DNA of 6,110 bases from Nitrospirae bacterium GWC2_56_14. GTDB taxonomy: Bacteria > Nitrospirota > UBA9217. Below the pieces are notes generated by a model. It saw nothing but the letters and a program-made list of their open reading frames with translations. It did no database searches and was not told the DNA's origin. The stretch covers positions 1-6,110 of the forward strand of contig MHDY01000083.1 of the NCBI GenBank assembly GCA_001803705.1. Reading direction: 5' to 3'. The number at the start of each line of letters is the position of its first letter. The first letter of the stretch is position 1. Below are positions 1 to 5,760 of the stretch, piece after piece. The position numbers and the translations under genes are program-made.

Positions 1-97
1 AGATGCCCAATCCCCCGAAGAGCACGACCACCATGAGTATGCTGAGGAGAATGAGACGTGTACCTATCGAGAGGACAGATGGGCGTTGTATCGACAT
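1..97 (-). CDS. N-terminus of a membrane-anchored sensor, probably a chemoreceptor (partial)
   Basis: Reading leftwards from an ATG at 97-95, 32 codons stay open to the window edge. The peptide starts MSIQRPSVLSIGTRL and continues into ILLSILMVVVLFGGLGI, a short basic cytoplasmic lead followed by one strongly hydrophobic helix. This is the usual N-terminus of methyl-accepting chemotaxis proteins and of some sensor histidine kinases; nothing diagnostic of either lies inside the window. The gene follows the PhnD-like gene with a 63-base gap that contains a hairpin terminator. The ribosome-binding site is poor: only AAAGGG about 10 bases upstream. The next in-frame ATG falls inside the hydrophobic helix, so 97 is the better start. 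Chemoreceptor identity is inferred from the helix style and from the matching arrangement on the other arm of the locus. Confidence 0.6.
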   Translation of the reverse strand, partial: MSIQRPSVLSIGTRLILLSILMVVVLFGGLGI

Positions 98-125
98 AAG
101 TGCTCTACCCTTTGCACAAAATATA

Positions 126-155
126 GGCCGGACTGCCGTCGCGGCAGGTCCGACC
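126..155 (-). terminator. Intrinsic terminator after the PhnD-like gene
   Basis: Just past the PhnD-like stop codon the minus strand folds as GGTCGGAC, c bulge, TGCCG, loop CGA, CGGCA, GTCCGGCC. This gives 13 pairs with one bulge and one G-T pair. It is followed by TATATTTT. The T tract is interrupted, so termination may be partial and allow some read-through into the sensor gene that starts at 97. Confidence 0.6.
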
Positions 156-160
156 TCCGA

Positions 161-1006
161 TCAGTACCTGAAATTGAAGGACCTGGTTACGCCAGACTTC
201 TTGAGCAGGTCCAGTGTTCCTTTGAATTCGGCGGAAGTCGTCTTGATGAACCGGGAAATGCCGAGCGAATCTTTGACGGCACTGGCGCCGGCAGAAGAAT
301 CGCTTTCCAGCCCCAGCATGACGGAAGCGAGTTTGCCGGCAGTTGCTTTGCCCAGCTTCCTGGAAACGATCAGTGTGTTGTCGGGGTTCTCGGTATTGTC
401 CCTGCCGACCTGTTCCAACTCCGGATACCTGCTTTTTTCCTTGTCCCATACCCGGTTTTTGACGATCGCCAGGTCCGCCTGCCCGCGATTTACCGCGTCG
501 ATAGCGGCGCCATGGGAGGCAGCGAGCATCAGCGTCTGAGCCGTTACCTTGCCCAGCGACCTGAGGTAGATTTCCCCCGACGAAGCGAGGGGTGTCACAA
601 TCACTCTTTTACCGGCAAAATAGGCGCTCGATCCGTTGAATCTCGCCCCCCCTTTTTTGGCGATGATCGCCGCCGAGTACGTACTTGTCCCTTCCCGGGT
701 AACCGGTCGCACCAGGGGGTCGGCCAATTCCTTCATCATCATGATTCCGGCAACTCCGGAACCGCTGAACATGGCGTCCACCTGGCCCTTGGCAAACATA
801 TTGGCGGCTGCCGGATAGTTGGCTGCCGTCACGAAGGATGCAGTAACGCCATTTTCCTTGAGGTACTCCAGCATCGGCTGATACTTCCGGGCGTCGCCCA
901 ATTGCGGCTGCATGATGCCGAGTTTGATGTCGGCCGCCGTTGCCACACCTGATATCAGCATCCCAGTTATTCCCATCACCAGCAACATCAGCCTCGGCAT
1001 TCCCAT
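161..1006 (-). CDS. PhnD-type periplasmic phosphate/phosphonate-like substrate-binding protein
   Basis: The 281-residue product is an exported solute-binding protein of the PhnD-like family (periplasmic binding protein fold). Residues 1-25 form a Sec signal peptide (MGMPRLMLLVMG, hydrophobic core, cut near VATA/AD). Family landmarks include YQPMLEYLKE (42-51), GQVDAMFSGSG (74-84), a strand-turn GKRVIVTPLASSGEIYLRS (132-150), where the SSG turn commonly contacts the anionic ligand, AASHGAAIDAVNRGQADLAIV (162-182), and DNTLIVSRKL (209-218). Length is normal for the family. The start at 1006 is chosen because GGGAG at 1018-1014 lies 7 bases from that ATG; a GTG at 1012 would be too close. No permease or ATPase gene is adjacent; a putative sensor follows instead. 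Ligand is unknown: PhnD-like proteins bind phosphonate, phosphite, phosphate or other small anions. Confidence 0.88.
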   Translation of the reverse strand: MGMPRLMLLVMGITGMLISGVATAADIKLGIMQPQLGDARKYQPMLEYLKENGVTASFVTAANYPAAANMFAKGQVDAMFSGSGVAGIMMMKELADPLVRPVTREGTSTYSAAIIAKKGGARFNGSSAYFAGKRVIVTPLASSGEIYLRSLGKVTAQTLMLAASHGAAIDAVNRGQADLAIVKNRVWDKEKSRYPELEQVGRDNTENPDNTLIVSRKLGKATAGKLASVMLGLESDSSAGASAVKDSLGISRFIKTTSAEFKGTLDLLKKSGVTRSFNFRY

Positions 1007-1013
1007 AGCCACT

Positions 1014-1018
1014 CTCCC
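1014..1018 (-). promoter_or_regulatory. Ribosome-binding site that fixes the PhnD-like start
   Basis: GGGAG on the minus strand sits 7 bases before ATG 1006 but only 1 base before GTG 1012, which favours the ATG and a 281-residue protein. Confidence 0.65.
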
Positions 1019-1041
1019 TGTGAAATTTTTGAGATTTCTGT

Positions 1042-1070
1042 GATATCCATGAGGTATTTAAAGGGATATC
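1042..1070. other. Inverted repeat in the leader of the PhnD-like gene
   Basis: GATATCC at 1042-1048 is matched by GGATATC at 1064-1070, a perfect 7-base inverted repeat with a 15-base AT-rich spacer. It lies 36-64 bases upstream of the PhnD-like start. It could be an operator or a hairpin in the 5' leader; the sequence alone does not decide. Confidence 0.35.
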
Positions 1071-1092
1071 GGGGGGCAGTAAAGAAAACTTT

Positions 1093-1124
1093 AATATATA
1101 TCGCTATTCATACATGTTTCATGT
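1093..1124 (-). promoter_or_regulatory. Possible promoter and operator for the PhnD-like gene
   Basis: The minus strand carries TATATT at 1098-1093 in a strongly AT-rich stretch (about 1081-1140), a plausible -10 box. No good -35 box is present at the expected distance (about 1116-1122). That position is instead covered by a perfect palindrome, ACATG-ttt-CATGT at 1112-1124. A weak -35 overlapped by a palindrome would fit an activator- or repressor-controlled promoter, but this is inference. Confidence 0.3.
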
Positions 1125-1147
1125 GTATTTAATTAATCTAGCTGCCG

Positions 1148-1176
1148 AAAAAAAGGCGGTACCGCTAAGAACCGCC
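1148..1176 (-). terminator. Minus-strand intrinsic terminator without an obvious gene
   Basis: On the minus strand GGCGGT and ACCGCC form a six-pair GC stem with a 10-base loop, followed at once by seven T residues (A7 at 1148-1154 on the plus strand). This is a textbook Rho-independent terminator for leftward transcription. The only annotated gene to its right runs the other way, so it must end a non-coding or leader transcript, or insulate the PhnD-like gene from antisense transcription. Confidence 0.65.
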
Positions 1177-1216
1177 GCTTAACCTGTTCCGTTCCCCCCT
1201 TCACATCCGTCCGCAT

Positions 1217-1262
1217 GGGTTGGCGACCCCTTTTCCAGCTACGGTTGCAGTAGTGGCCACCC
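1217..1262. other. Compact foldable element in the divergent intergenic region
   Basis: GGGTtGGC (1217-1224) can pair with GCCACCC (1256-1262), enclosing a hairpin CCAgCTAC (1235-1242), loop ggttgca, GTAGTGG (1250-1256). The two helices share one or two bases at 1255-1256, so they may be alternatives. Both strands can fold, so either the plus-strand leader or a minus-strand RNA may be the active form. GGGT (1217-1220) can also pair with ACCC (1226-1229) as a small separate hairpin. Confidence 0.3.
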
Positions 1263-1265
1263 AAG

Positions 1266-1293
1266 ATGACAGCGTTGCAATAATGTTTATTAA
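1266..1293 (+). promoter_or_regulatory. Possible sigma70-type promoter for the PstS-like/chemoreceptor operon
   Basis: ATGACA (1266-1271, five of six matches to TTGACA) is followed after 16 bases by TATTAA (1288-1293, four of six matches to TATAAT). Transcription would start near 1300 and give a leader of about 48 bases ahead of the start codon at 1348. The match is moderate. Confidence 0.3.
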
Positions 1294-1347
1294 GTATTGT
1301 ATCCCTTCAGCCGAAAAGACCTTTATCAAACCCAAAGGAGGGGAATT

Positions 1348-2109
1348 ATGGAATTTCTACGGATGACTCTTTCGGCGGCGGTCATCAGCCTGTACCTGCT
1401 GACCCAGAATGCGATCGCCGATGAACTGCGGATCGGCGCCGGCGCGGCGCCGACGGAAAACGTGCTGAAGCCGGTGAAGGATGCGTTTGAAGCAAAAACA
1501 GGCATAAAGCTGCTCATCATTTCGTCTGGGCCCAAAAATGCCCTGAATGACCTGGAACGGGGAGTAGTGGACGCCGCTTCTGCCGGCCTTTCGTTCGATG
1601 ACTGGCTGGCCCTGATGAAAAAGGAAAACAGCGAAGTAAAAGACCCTACGTCCCTTGACCCCGTCATTATCGGCAAAGATCGTATCGTGGTTCTGGTGGA
1701 CAAGACGAACCAAGTGAAATCGCTGAGCAAGGAACAGTTGCAGGCAATCTTCTCCGGCCAGGCGAGCAGTTGGAAGGAATTTGACGGAGCCGATGTCCCA
1801 ATACTCGTCGTCTGGGGGAAACTGATTCCCGGCACCAACAGCATGTTCGAAAAGAATATAATGGGAGGCAAGGCGGTCACGAAGGATGTGCTCGAAGCCA
1901 CGACTGCAGAGGATGTCCGACAGAATGTCATGTCGAATCCTGGCGCAGTGGGCATTGGACCTGCCGCCATTCTCGACGGCTCGGTGAATTCTCCGTCCAC
2001 CCCTGAAGTGGCGCGCGTCATCACCCTCCTGACCAAGGGGAAACCTGCGGATAAAGTCCAGAAACTGATCGACTTCATCAAAGGTGAAGGGCAGAAATAC
2101 GTCAAGTAA
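1348..2109 (+). CDS. PstS-like periplasmic solute-binding protein
   Basis: The 253-residue product is an exported binding protein of the PstS-like phosphate-binding superfamily. Residues 1-24 are a signal peptide (MEFLRMTLSAAVISLYLL, cut near NAIA/DEL). The mature start DELRIGAGAAP, the segment SLSKEQLQAIFSGQASSWKE (125-144), which corresponds to the PstS 'IFSGKxxNWKxxGG' signature, and PGTNSMFEK (161-169) identify the family. It is shorter than classical PstS (about 320 residues). Key phosphate-contact motifs look altered: the usual T/S-G-S-G near the N-terminus reads SSGPKNAL (59-66), and the usual R-x3-SGT reads LIPGTN. The ligand may therefore not be phosphate. The start is set by AAAGGAGGGG at 1334-1343, four bases before ATG. 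A diverged partial copy and then a chemoreceptor gene follow on the same strand, with no permease or ATPase gene in between. Confidence 0.85.
   Translation: MEFLRMTLSAAVISLYLLTQNAIADELRIGAGAAPTENVLKPVKDAFEAKTGIKLLIISSGPKNALNDLERGVVDAASAGLSFDDWLALMKKENSEVKDPTSLDPVIIGKDRIVVLVDKTNQVKSLSKEQLQAIFSGQASSWKEFDGADVPILVVWGKLIPGTNSMFEKNIMGGKAVTKDVLEATTAEDVRQNVMSNPGAVGIGPAAILDGSVNSPSTPEVARVITLLTKGKPADKVQKLIDFIKGEGQKYVK
1771..2106 (+). repeat. Diverged direct repeat, copy 1 (C-terminal part of PstS-like gene)
   Basis: This stretch codes for residues 142-253 of the intact protein and is repeated in diverged form at 2116-2454, 345 bases downstream in the same reading frame. Matching landmarks are WKEFDG/WKEVGG, DVLEATTAEDVR/DVLDAGRFEDVR, KVQKLIDFIKGEGQKYVK/KVQKLIDYIRGDGQKYVK. 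The 3' ends are close to identical in DNA; the middle is much more diverged. Confidence 0.85.
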
Positions 2110-2457
2110 CCAAACTGGAAGGAGGTAGGGGGTACCGATTCACCCGTCATCCTCGTCATCTCCAAGATAAATCCGGCGACCAATGGCGCATTCCAAAAAA
2201 TGGCCATGGAAGGCGCGCCGTTCGCTACCGATGTGCTCGATGCGGGAAGGTTCGAGGATGTACGGGACAAGGTATCGGCCAATGTGGAAGCAGTAGCATT
2301 CGGACCGGTAACGATGCTTGACGACACGATCAAGAAGGCGGAAACGCCGGAGTTTTCGCGGCCGATTACCCTGTTTATCAAAGGAAAACCGTCAGCAAAA
2401 GTGCAGAAACTGATCGATTACATCAGGGGTGACGGGCAGAAATACGTAAAACAGTAG
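2110..2457 (+). pseudogene. 5'-truncated second PstS-like binding-protein gene
   Basis: Directly after the TAA of the intact gene, in the same frame, translation gives PNWKEVGGTDSPVILVISK and continues open for 115 codons to TAG at 2455-2457. It aligns along its whole length with residues from about 140 to the end of the intact protein (NWKEVGG with SWKEFDG, NPATNGAFQK with IPGTNSMFEK, and a nearly identical C-terminus). The signal peptide and the whole first lobe are missing. The first in-frame ATG is at 2200 and has no ribosome-binding site; GGAAGGAGG at 2117-2125 is coding sequence for WKEV and has no start codon at a suitable distance. So this is a remnant of a tandem paralogue whose 5' part was deleted. 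It has no internal stops or frameshifts, so the truncation may be recent. The chemoreceptor starts 36 bases after it. Confidence 0.75.
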
Positions 2458-2493
2458 ACGTACCCACCGGGTCCCATCAAGGAGAATAGCTAG

Positions 2494-4944
2494 ATGACCA
2501 TCAAGACAAAACTGACACTGAACGTTGTCTTCCTTCTCGCCATTGTGGCGGCGGTGGCGACCACCAGCGTTATCGGCATGGGATTCGTCAAGAGTCGCCT
2601 CAAATACCTTACCGAGCGAAGTACGCCGTTCCAGGTGCGGACAGTCGAATTCCAGCGAACGACTCAGGCGGCAATCGCCGACCTTATAAAAGTCAATGCG
2701 GCAAGAACGAGGCAGGAATTTTCCGGTTATCGTGACGAGTCGGAAAAATCCCTCGCTGCCACCAAGGCAACTCAGGACGCCCTCGCGAATCTTTCGGGGG
2801 ACAATACGGCAAACACGTACGAGGAGCTGAACACAACGGCCCGGGAGCTTTTCGGCATTACCGAAAAGCGCTTGAAAGCCGACGAAGACGCTCTGGCGGC
2901 CAAGCAGGCAATTCTTCTCAAACTGCGGGAGACTGACGGTCGACTGAAGGAACTGGACCGGAAAATAAGGGGGATACAACAGCAGAGCGCCACATCGTAC
3001 TCGCGGTCGATGGAGGAGATGAAGACTGCAACCCAGCGGGTCCGTGATCTGGAAAGCCTGAAGCTTTCTCTGAAGGATTACCAGCTTGGTTTCATTGAAC
3101 TCAGCAAGGCGAACGCCAAGAAAGGGGTTATCCTTGCCCAAGGAAGATGCAATTCTGCAATAAACAGAGTGCTTCAGAACGATTTCCTGAAAAAGTCTCC
3201 TACCATTGCCGCAGACGCAGCAGCGCTTAACGGAAAAATTCCGGAACTGGTCAAGCTGCAGAACGGGGTGCTGGGCCAGCCTAACGCAGATTTTTCCGCA
3301 CGGGACGCCGTGCTGGGGGAAATAACCGACAAGCTGAACGCGCTGATCCTGGCAGTCGAACAGGAAGCGGCAATGGCGAACGACGACATGTCCGGCGAAA
3401 CGGTGCGGCAGGGTTCGTTCTTCGGTAAATCCACAACAGCCACATCGTTATTGTCCAACAATGCCGAACTCGTTTCCCTTGGTTTGAACGTTGAAAGTCT
3501 CGTCTCCAGGCTATTTATCGCCGCTACTCCGAAAGAGGTCGATGACGTACAGTCCCAGCTCGAACAGATATACCGGCGAATTGGCGAAGTCCGAGGCAAG
3601 CTTGCCAGGATGCTCACCGACCTGAAAGCGCAGCGGGAACAGGGGATGCTGCAGTCGGCCGTCGGTTCCCTTGGCGAGATCCGGGGCGTTCTCCTGGCAC
3701 AGGACGGAGTGGTGAGGAAAATCCGGGCCAAGCTGGAAATGGAAACTCAAGCCCTGCAGGCGACGGTCAAGCTGAAGGAAATAGTGCTGAAACAGGCGGA
3801 AGCGGGGCAGAAAACGGTGCTGGTTGCCCAGGGCGATCAGGAAAAGGCCATAGGCACCGTCAACCGGATGGTCAGGTTCAGTACGCTTCTGATTATTGCT
3901 ATCGCCCTCGGGGCGGCTGTTTTCGGCATTGTCTTCGGCATCTGGGTGTACCGGTCCATCGCCACTCCGCTGCACCTTCTGCAGCAGGTTTCCCAGGAGG
4001 TGGCCAAAGGGGACCTTCATTCAAAGCTGAAGACGGATTCCAACGATGAGATGGGTGTCGTGCAGAAGTCGATGGCAACCATGGTGGACAACCTGAGGGA
4101 GATGGTGGGGAAAATCAAGGGTGCCACGGACAGCTTGGCCAGCAGTTCTGAAGAACTTTCGTCCACGGCGGTGGCCCTCGAACAGGGCACCGAAGAACAG
4201 TCGATGCGGATAGAGCGATCGGCAACCGCCATGACGCAGATGTCCCAGACAACGGCGGAAGTTGCTCAAAACTCGTCCGAGACTTCCGACGCCGCCGAAA
4301 AAATGAGCCGCATCGCCGCCGAGGGCAAGGAAGCGATGCACATTACCGTAACCGAATTGACCAAATTCGCCGAGACGGTAAAAGAAGCAGCGACAAAAGT
4401 GGAATCTCTCGGGCAGCAATCGGAGGAAATCAGCGATATCGTCGCCCTGATAAAGGACATTGCCGACCAGACGAACCTTCTGGCGCTCAATGCGGCCATA
4501 GAAGCTGCCCGGGCGGGAGACCAGGGTCGCGGATTCGCGGTCGTCGCCGACGAAGTCAGGGCACTGGCCGAAAAAACGGCAACCGCAACGGACGATATCG
4601 CCCGAACCGTGAACAACATGCAGAAGAGCGTAGCCGACTCCGTCCATTTCATGAAGGATGAGCGTGAATCAGTCACTAAAGTTCTGGACCACGTTAACCA
4701 CACCCTTGCATCGATTGATGAAATCGTCAGCTACGTGGGGAAAGTAACGGAGATGGTCCAGCGAATCGCCGTGGCGGCGGAAGAGCAGTCATCTTCCACC
4801 GCAGAGGTAAGCCATAACATGGAGGGGATAGCGACTATCGCCAGAGAGCTCAAGGCCTCCTTCAGCGATATCAAGAACTCCTCAGAAAGCTTGTCGAAAC
4901 TGGCATTGGATCTGAACACGATGGTGGCCTGGTTCAAGGTCTGA
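2494..4944 (+). CDS. Methyl-accepting chemotaxis protein with an oversized helical sensor region
   Basis: This 816-residue inner-membrane chemoreceptor should relay ligand binding to CheA/CheW. TM1 spans about 9-32 (LNVVFLLAIVAAVATT). A mostly helical periplasmic region of some 430 residues follows (33-460). TM2 is about 463-486 (STLLIIAIALGAAVFGIVFG). HAMP is about 487-540 with its conserved P492 and DE (518-519). The signalling domain covers the rest, with the hairpin tip DQTNLLALNAAIEAARAGDQ at 658-677 and then GRGFAVVADEVRALAEK. AAEEQSSS (761-768) looks like a methylation-site context. The signalling arms are long, in the style of the 40-heptad class, judged by length. There is no CheR-tethering pentapeptide; the end is VAWFKV. 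AAGGAG at 2479-2484 is 9 bases before ATG. The gene probably shares an operon with the PstS-like gene and may read its ligand-loaded protein. Confidence 0.95.
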   Translation: MTIKTKLTLNVVFLLAIVAAVATTSVIGMGFVKSRLKYLTERSTPFQVRTVEFQRTTQAAIADLIKVNAARTRQEFSGYRDESEKSLAATKATQDALANLSGDNTANTYEELNTTARELFGITEKRLKADEDALAAKQAILLKLRETDGRLKELDRKIRGIQQQSATSYSRSMEEMKTATQRVRDLESLKLSLKDYQLGFIELSKANAKKGVILAQGRCNSAINRVLQNDFLKKSPTIAADAAALNGKIPELVKLQNGVLGQPNADFSARDAVLGEITDKLNALILAVEQEAAMANDDMSGETVRQGSFFGKSTTATSLLSNNAELVSLGLNVESLVSRLFIAATPKEVDDVQSQLEQIYRRIGEVRGKLARMLTDLKAQREQGMLQSAVGSLGEIRGVLLAQDGVVRKIRAKLEMETQALQATVKLKEIVLKQAEAGQKTVLVAQGDQEKAIGTVNRMVRFSTLLIIAIALGAAVFGIVFGIWVYRSIATPLHLLQQVSQEVAKGDLHSKLKTDSNDEMGVVQKSMATMVDNLREMVGKIKGATDSLASSSEELSSTAVALEQGTEEQSMRIERSATAMTQMSQTTAEVAQNSSETSDAAEKMSRIAAEGKEAMHITVTELTKFAETVKEAATKVESLGQQSEEISDIVALIKDIADQTNLLALNAAIEAARAGDQGRGFAVVADEVRALAEKTATATDDIARTVNNMQKSVADSVHFMKDERESVTKVLDHVNHTLASIDEIVSYVGKVTEMVQRIAVAAEEQSSSTAEVSHNMEGIATIARELKASFSDIKNSSESLSKLALDLNTMVAWFKV

Positions 4945-4955
4945 TCGAAACATGG

Positions 4956-4981
4956 GCGGCGGGGTTTGGATCCCCCGCCGC
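4956..4981. terminator. GC-rich hairpin between convergent genes
   Basis: GCGGCGGGG (4956-4964) pairs perfectly with CCCCGCCGC (4973-4981) around an 8-base loop, 11 bases past the chemoreceptor stop. It lies between two convergent genes and could stop transcription in both directions. Neither side has a proper T tract (the leftward side has only TGTTTCG), so it may rely on Rho or act as an RNA 3' end stabiliser. Confidence 0.5.
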
Positions 4982-5031
4982 AGGTCCCTCCAACTTCGCC
5001 TTATCTCTCCAGCATTCACCTTTCCGCTCAC

Positions 5032-5739
5032 TCAAATCGCCTGCGTGAACTGCGCCAGATCGAAAAGGCCGAGCGTCTTTTCCAGTTCTTCCACCCTGGC
5101 CACCACTGAACGAAATCCATCCCTTCCGAAAAGCGCCATTTCCTTTTCGTCGAATGTCCGGGCCAGTTCATCGAGTTCACGTGACGGCACCAGTGCCTGG
5201 AACGCAGGAAACAGCACCGTATCCTCCCGTGCCTTGTGGGGCCGGTACATGCCGAGGAACCCGCGTAGTGAGGCGATGAGATCCTTCCTGTTCTGCGGGC
5301 TTCCCATCACCTGCTCCACGGAAAGCCGTCGGATGCGATGGGTATGGATCCGCCCCGCTTCGTGCTGGCGTACCAGCACTCTCACCAGCTCCGAACCGTT
5401 GTTCGTGAAGCGTGGAAAAATATATTCCTCTTCCAGTTTCTCGTGGAATTCCTGAATGTAGCACCTGACCAGGTCCGCCGCCTTTCCGAGGGTCTCCGGA
5501 GCGACCTCCCTCTCCGATGTCAGATCGTCCAATATCTTTTCGTATACCAGAAGCAGACGACTGAGAACGCCATGTTCCCGCATCAGCTCCTCCATGGCGG
5601 AAACCTCAACCCCGTCTTCCCCTGCCGCCGCAGATACGCTCCATGCGGCCACCGGCAGCAAAGCAGTTGCAGCCAGCAGTGCCGATCCCCTGGTTATGAA
5701 AACCCGTCTTCCTTCGTCATGCCCTCTCGATATTTCCAT
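5032..5739 (-). CDS. Tat-exported hemerythrin-like (HHE) diiron protein
   Basis: The 235-residue product has the hemerythrin/HHE four-helix pattern with a full set of candidate iron ligands: H56 (REHGVLSR), H99 and E103 (FHEKLEEEYIFPRF), H126 (RQHEAG), H168 and E172 (PHKARED). The two H-x3-E motifs and two lone histidines match a carboxylate-bridged diiron site that can bind O2 or NO. The N-terminus, GRRVFITRGSALLAATALLP (10-29), is a twin-arginine signal peptide with a likely cut near SAAAGE, so a folded, metal-loaded protein would reach the periplasm. Start ATG 5739 is chosen because GGGAGG lies 5 bases upstream; a longer version from a TTG at 5790 lacks such a site. Residues 185-235 form an extra helical tail. 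The gene converges on the chemoreceptor gene and diverges from the amylase gene. A role in oxygen or NO handling is inference. Confidence 0.85.
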   Translation of the reverse strand: MEISRGHDEGRRVFITRGSALLAATALLPVAAWSVSAAAGEDGVEVSAMEELMREHGVLSRLLLVYEKILDDLTSEREVAPETLGKAADLVRCYIQEFHEKLEEEYIFPRFTNNGSELVRVLVRQHEAGRIHTHRIRRLSVEQVMGSPQNRKDLIASLRGFLGMYRPHKAREDTVLFPAFQALVPSRELDELARTFDEKEMALFGRDGFRSVVARVEELEKTLGLFDLAQFTQAI

Positions 5740-5760
5740 CGGCGCCTCCCGTGGATTGAT

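Larger units (their letters stand above)
1148..1289 (-). ncRNA. Candidate small RNA or leader RNA between divergent genes
   Basis: This is inferred, not recognised. A leftward terminator at 1148-1176 implies a minus-strand transcript. A possible -10 box TACAAT at 1301-1296 on the minus strand would place its 5' end near 1289, giving an RNA of about 140 bases, but no -35 box is seen. The interval is richer in GC than the AT stretch to its left and contains a foldable element at 1217-1262. I looked for hallmarks of cobalamin, c-di-GMP (GEMM), fluoride, SRP and other familiar RNAs and found none. It could be a free small RNA or an attenuated leader of the PhnD-like gene, whose start is 142 bases beyond the terminator. 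Confidence 0.25.

Noticed and set aside
86..952. A 288-codon open frame on the plus strand opposite the PhnD-like gene
   Set aside because: The composition is typical of an antisense shadow (rich in Arg, His, Gly, Cys) with no family match, whereas the minus strand encodes a complete binding protein with signal peptide.
1018..1043. Direct repeat CTGTGA at 1018-1023 and 1038-1043 as a Pho box
   Set aside because: Pho boxes use CTGTCAT-type repeats spaced 11 bases apart; here the spacing is 20 and the base at the critical position differs.
1141..1300. A known riboswitch (cobalamin, c-di-GMP, fluoride, Moco) or SRP RNA in the divergent region
   Set aside because: None of the conserved core sequences of these families could be found on either strand; only generic hairpins and a terminator are visible.
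1297..1347. A TTG start for the PstS-like gene 17 codons upstream
   Set aside because: It would bury the AAAGGAGGGG ribosome-binding site inside the coding region and put a charged stretch before the signal peptide; ATG 1348 fits both.
2107..2109. Read-through or recoding of the TAA to make one long double-lobed protein
   Set aside because: The frame continues, but TAA is rarely recoded, no stimulatory structure is seen, and the homology shows a repeated C-terminal half rather than a new domain. A one-in-three chance of staying in frame is enough explanation.
1326..2381. A 351-codon open frame on the minus strand opposite the PstS-like gene and its truncated copy
   Set aside because: Its sequence is low-complexity and serine-rich, as expected from the reverse complement of a real gene. 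It has no recognisable domain, and the opposite strand has clear family signatures, a signal peptide and a strong ribosome-binding site.
2392..3141. A 249-codon minus-strand open frame opposite the start of the chemoreceptor gene
   Set aside because: No domain signature or good start; the plus strand is an unambiguous chemoreceptor.
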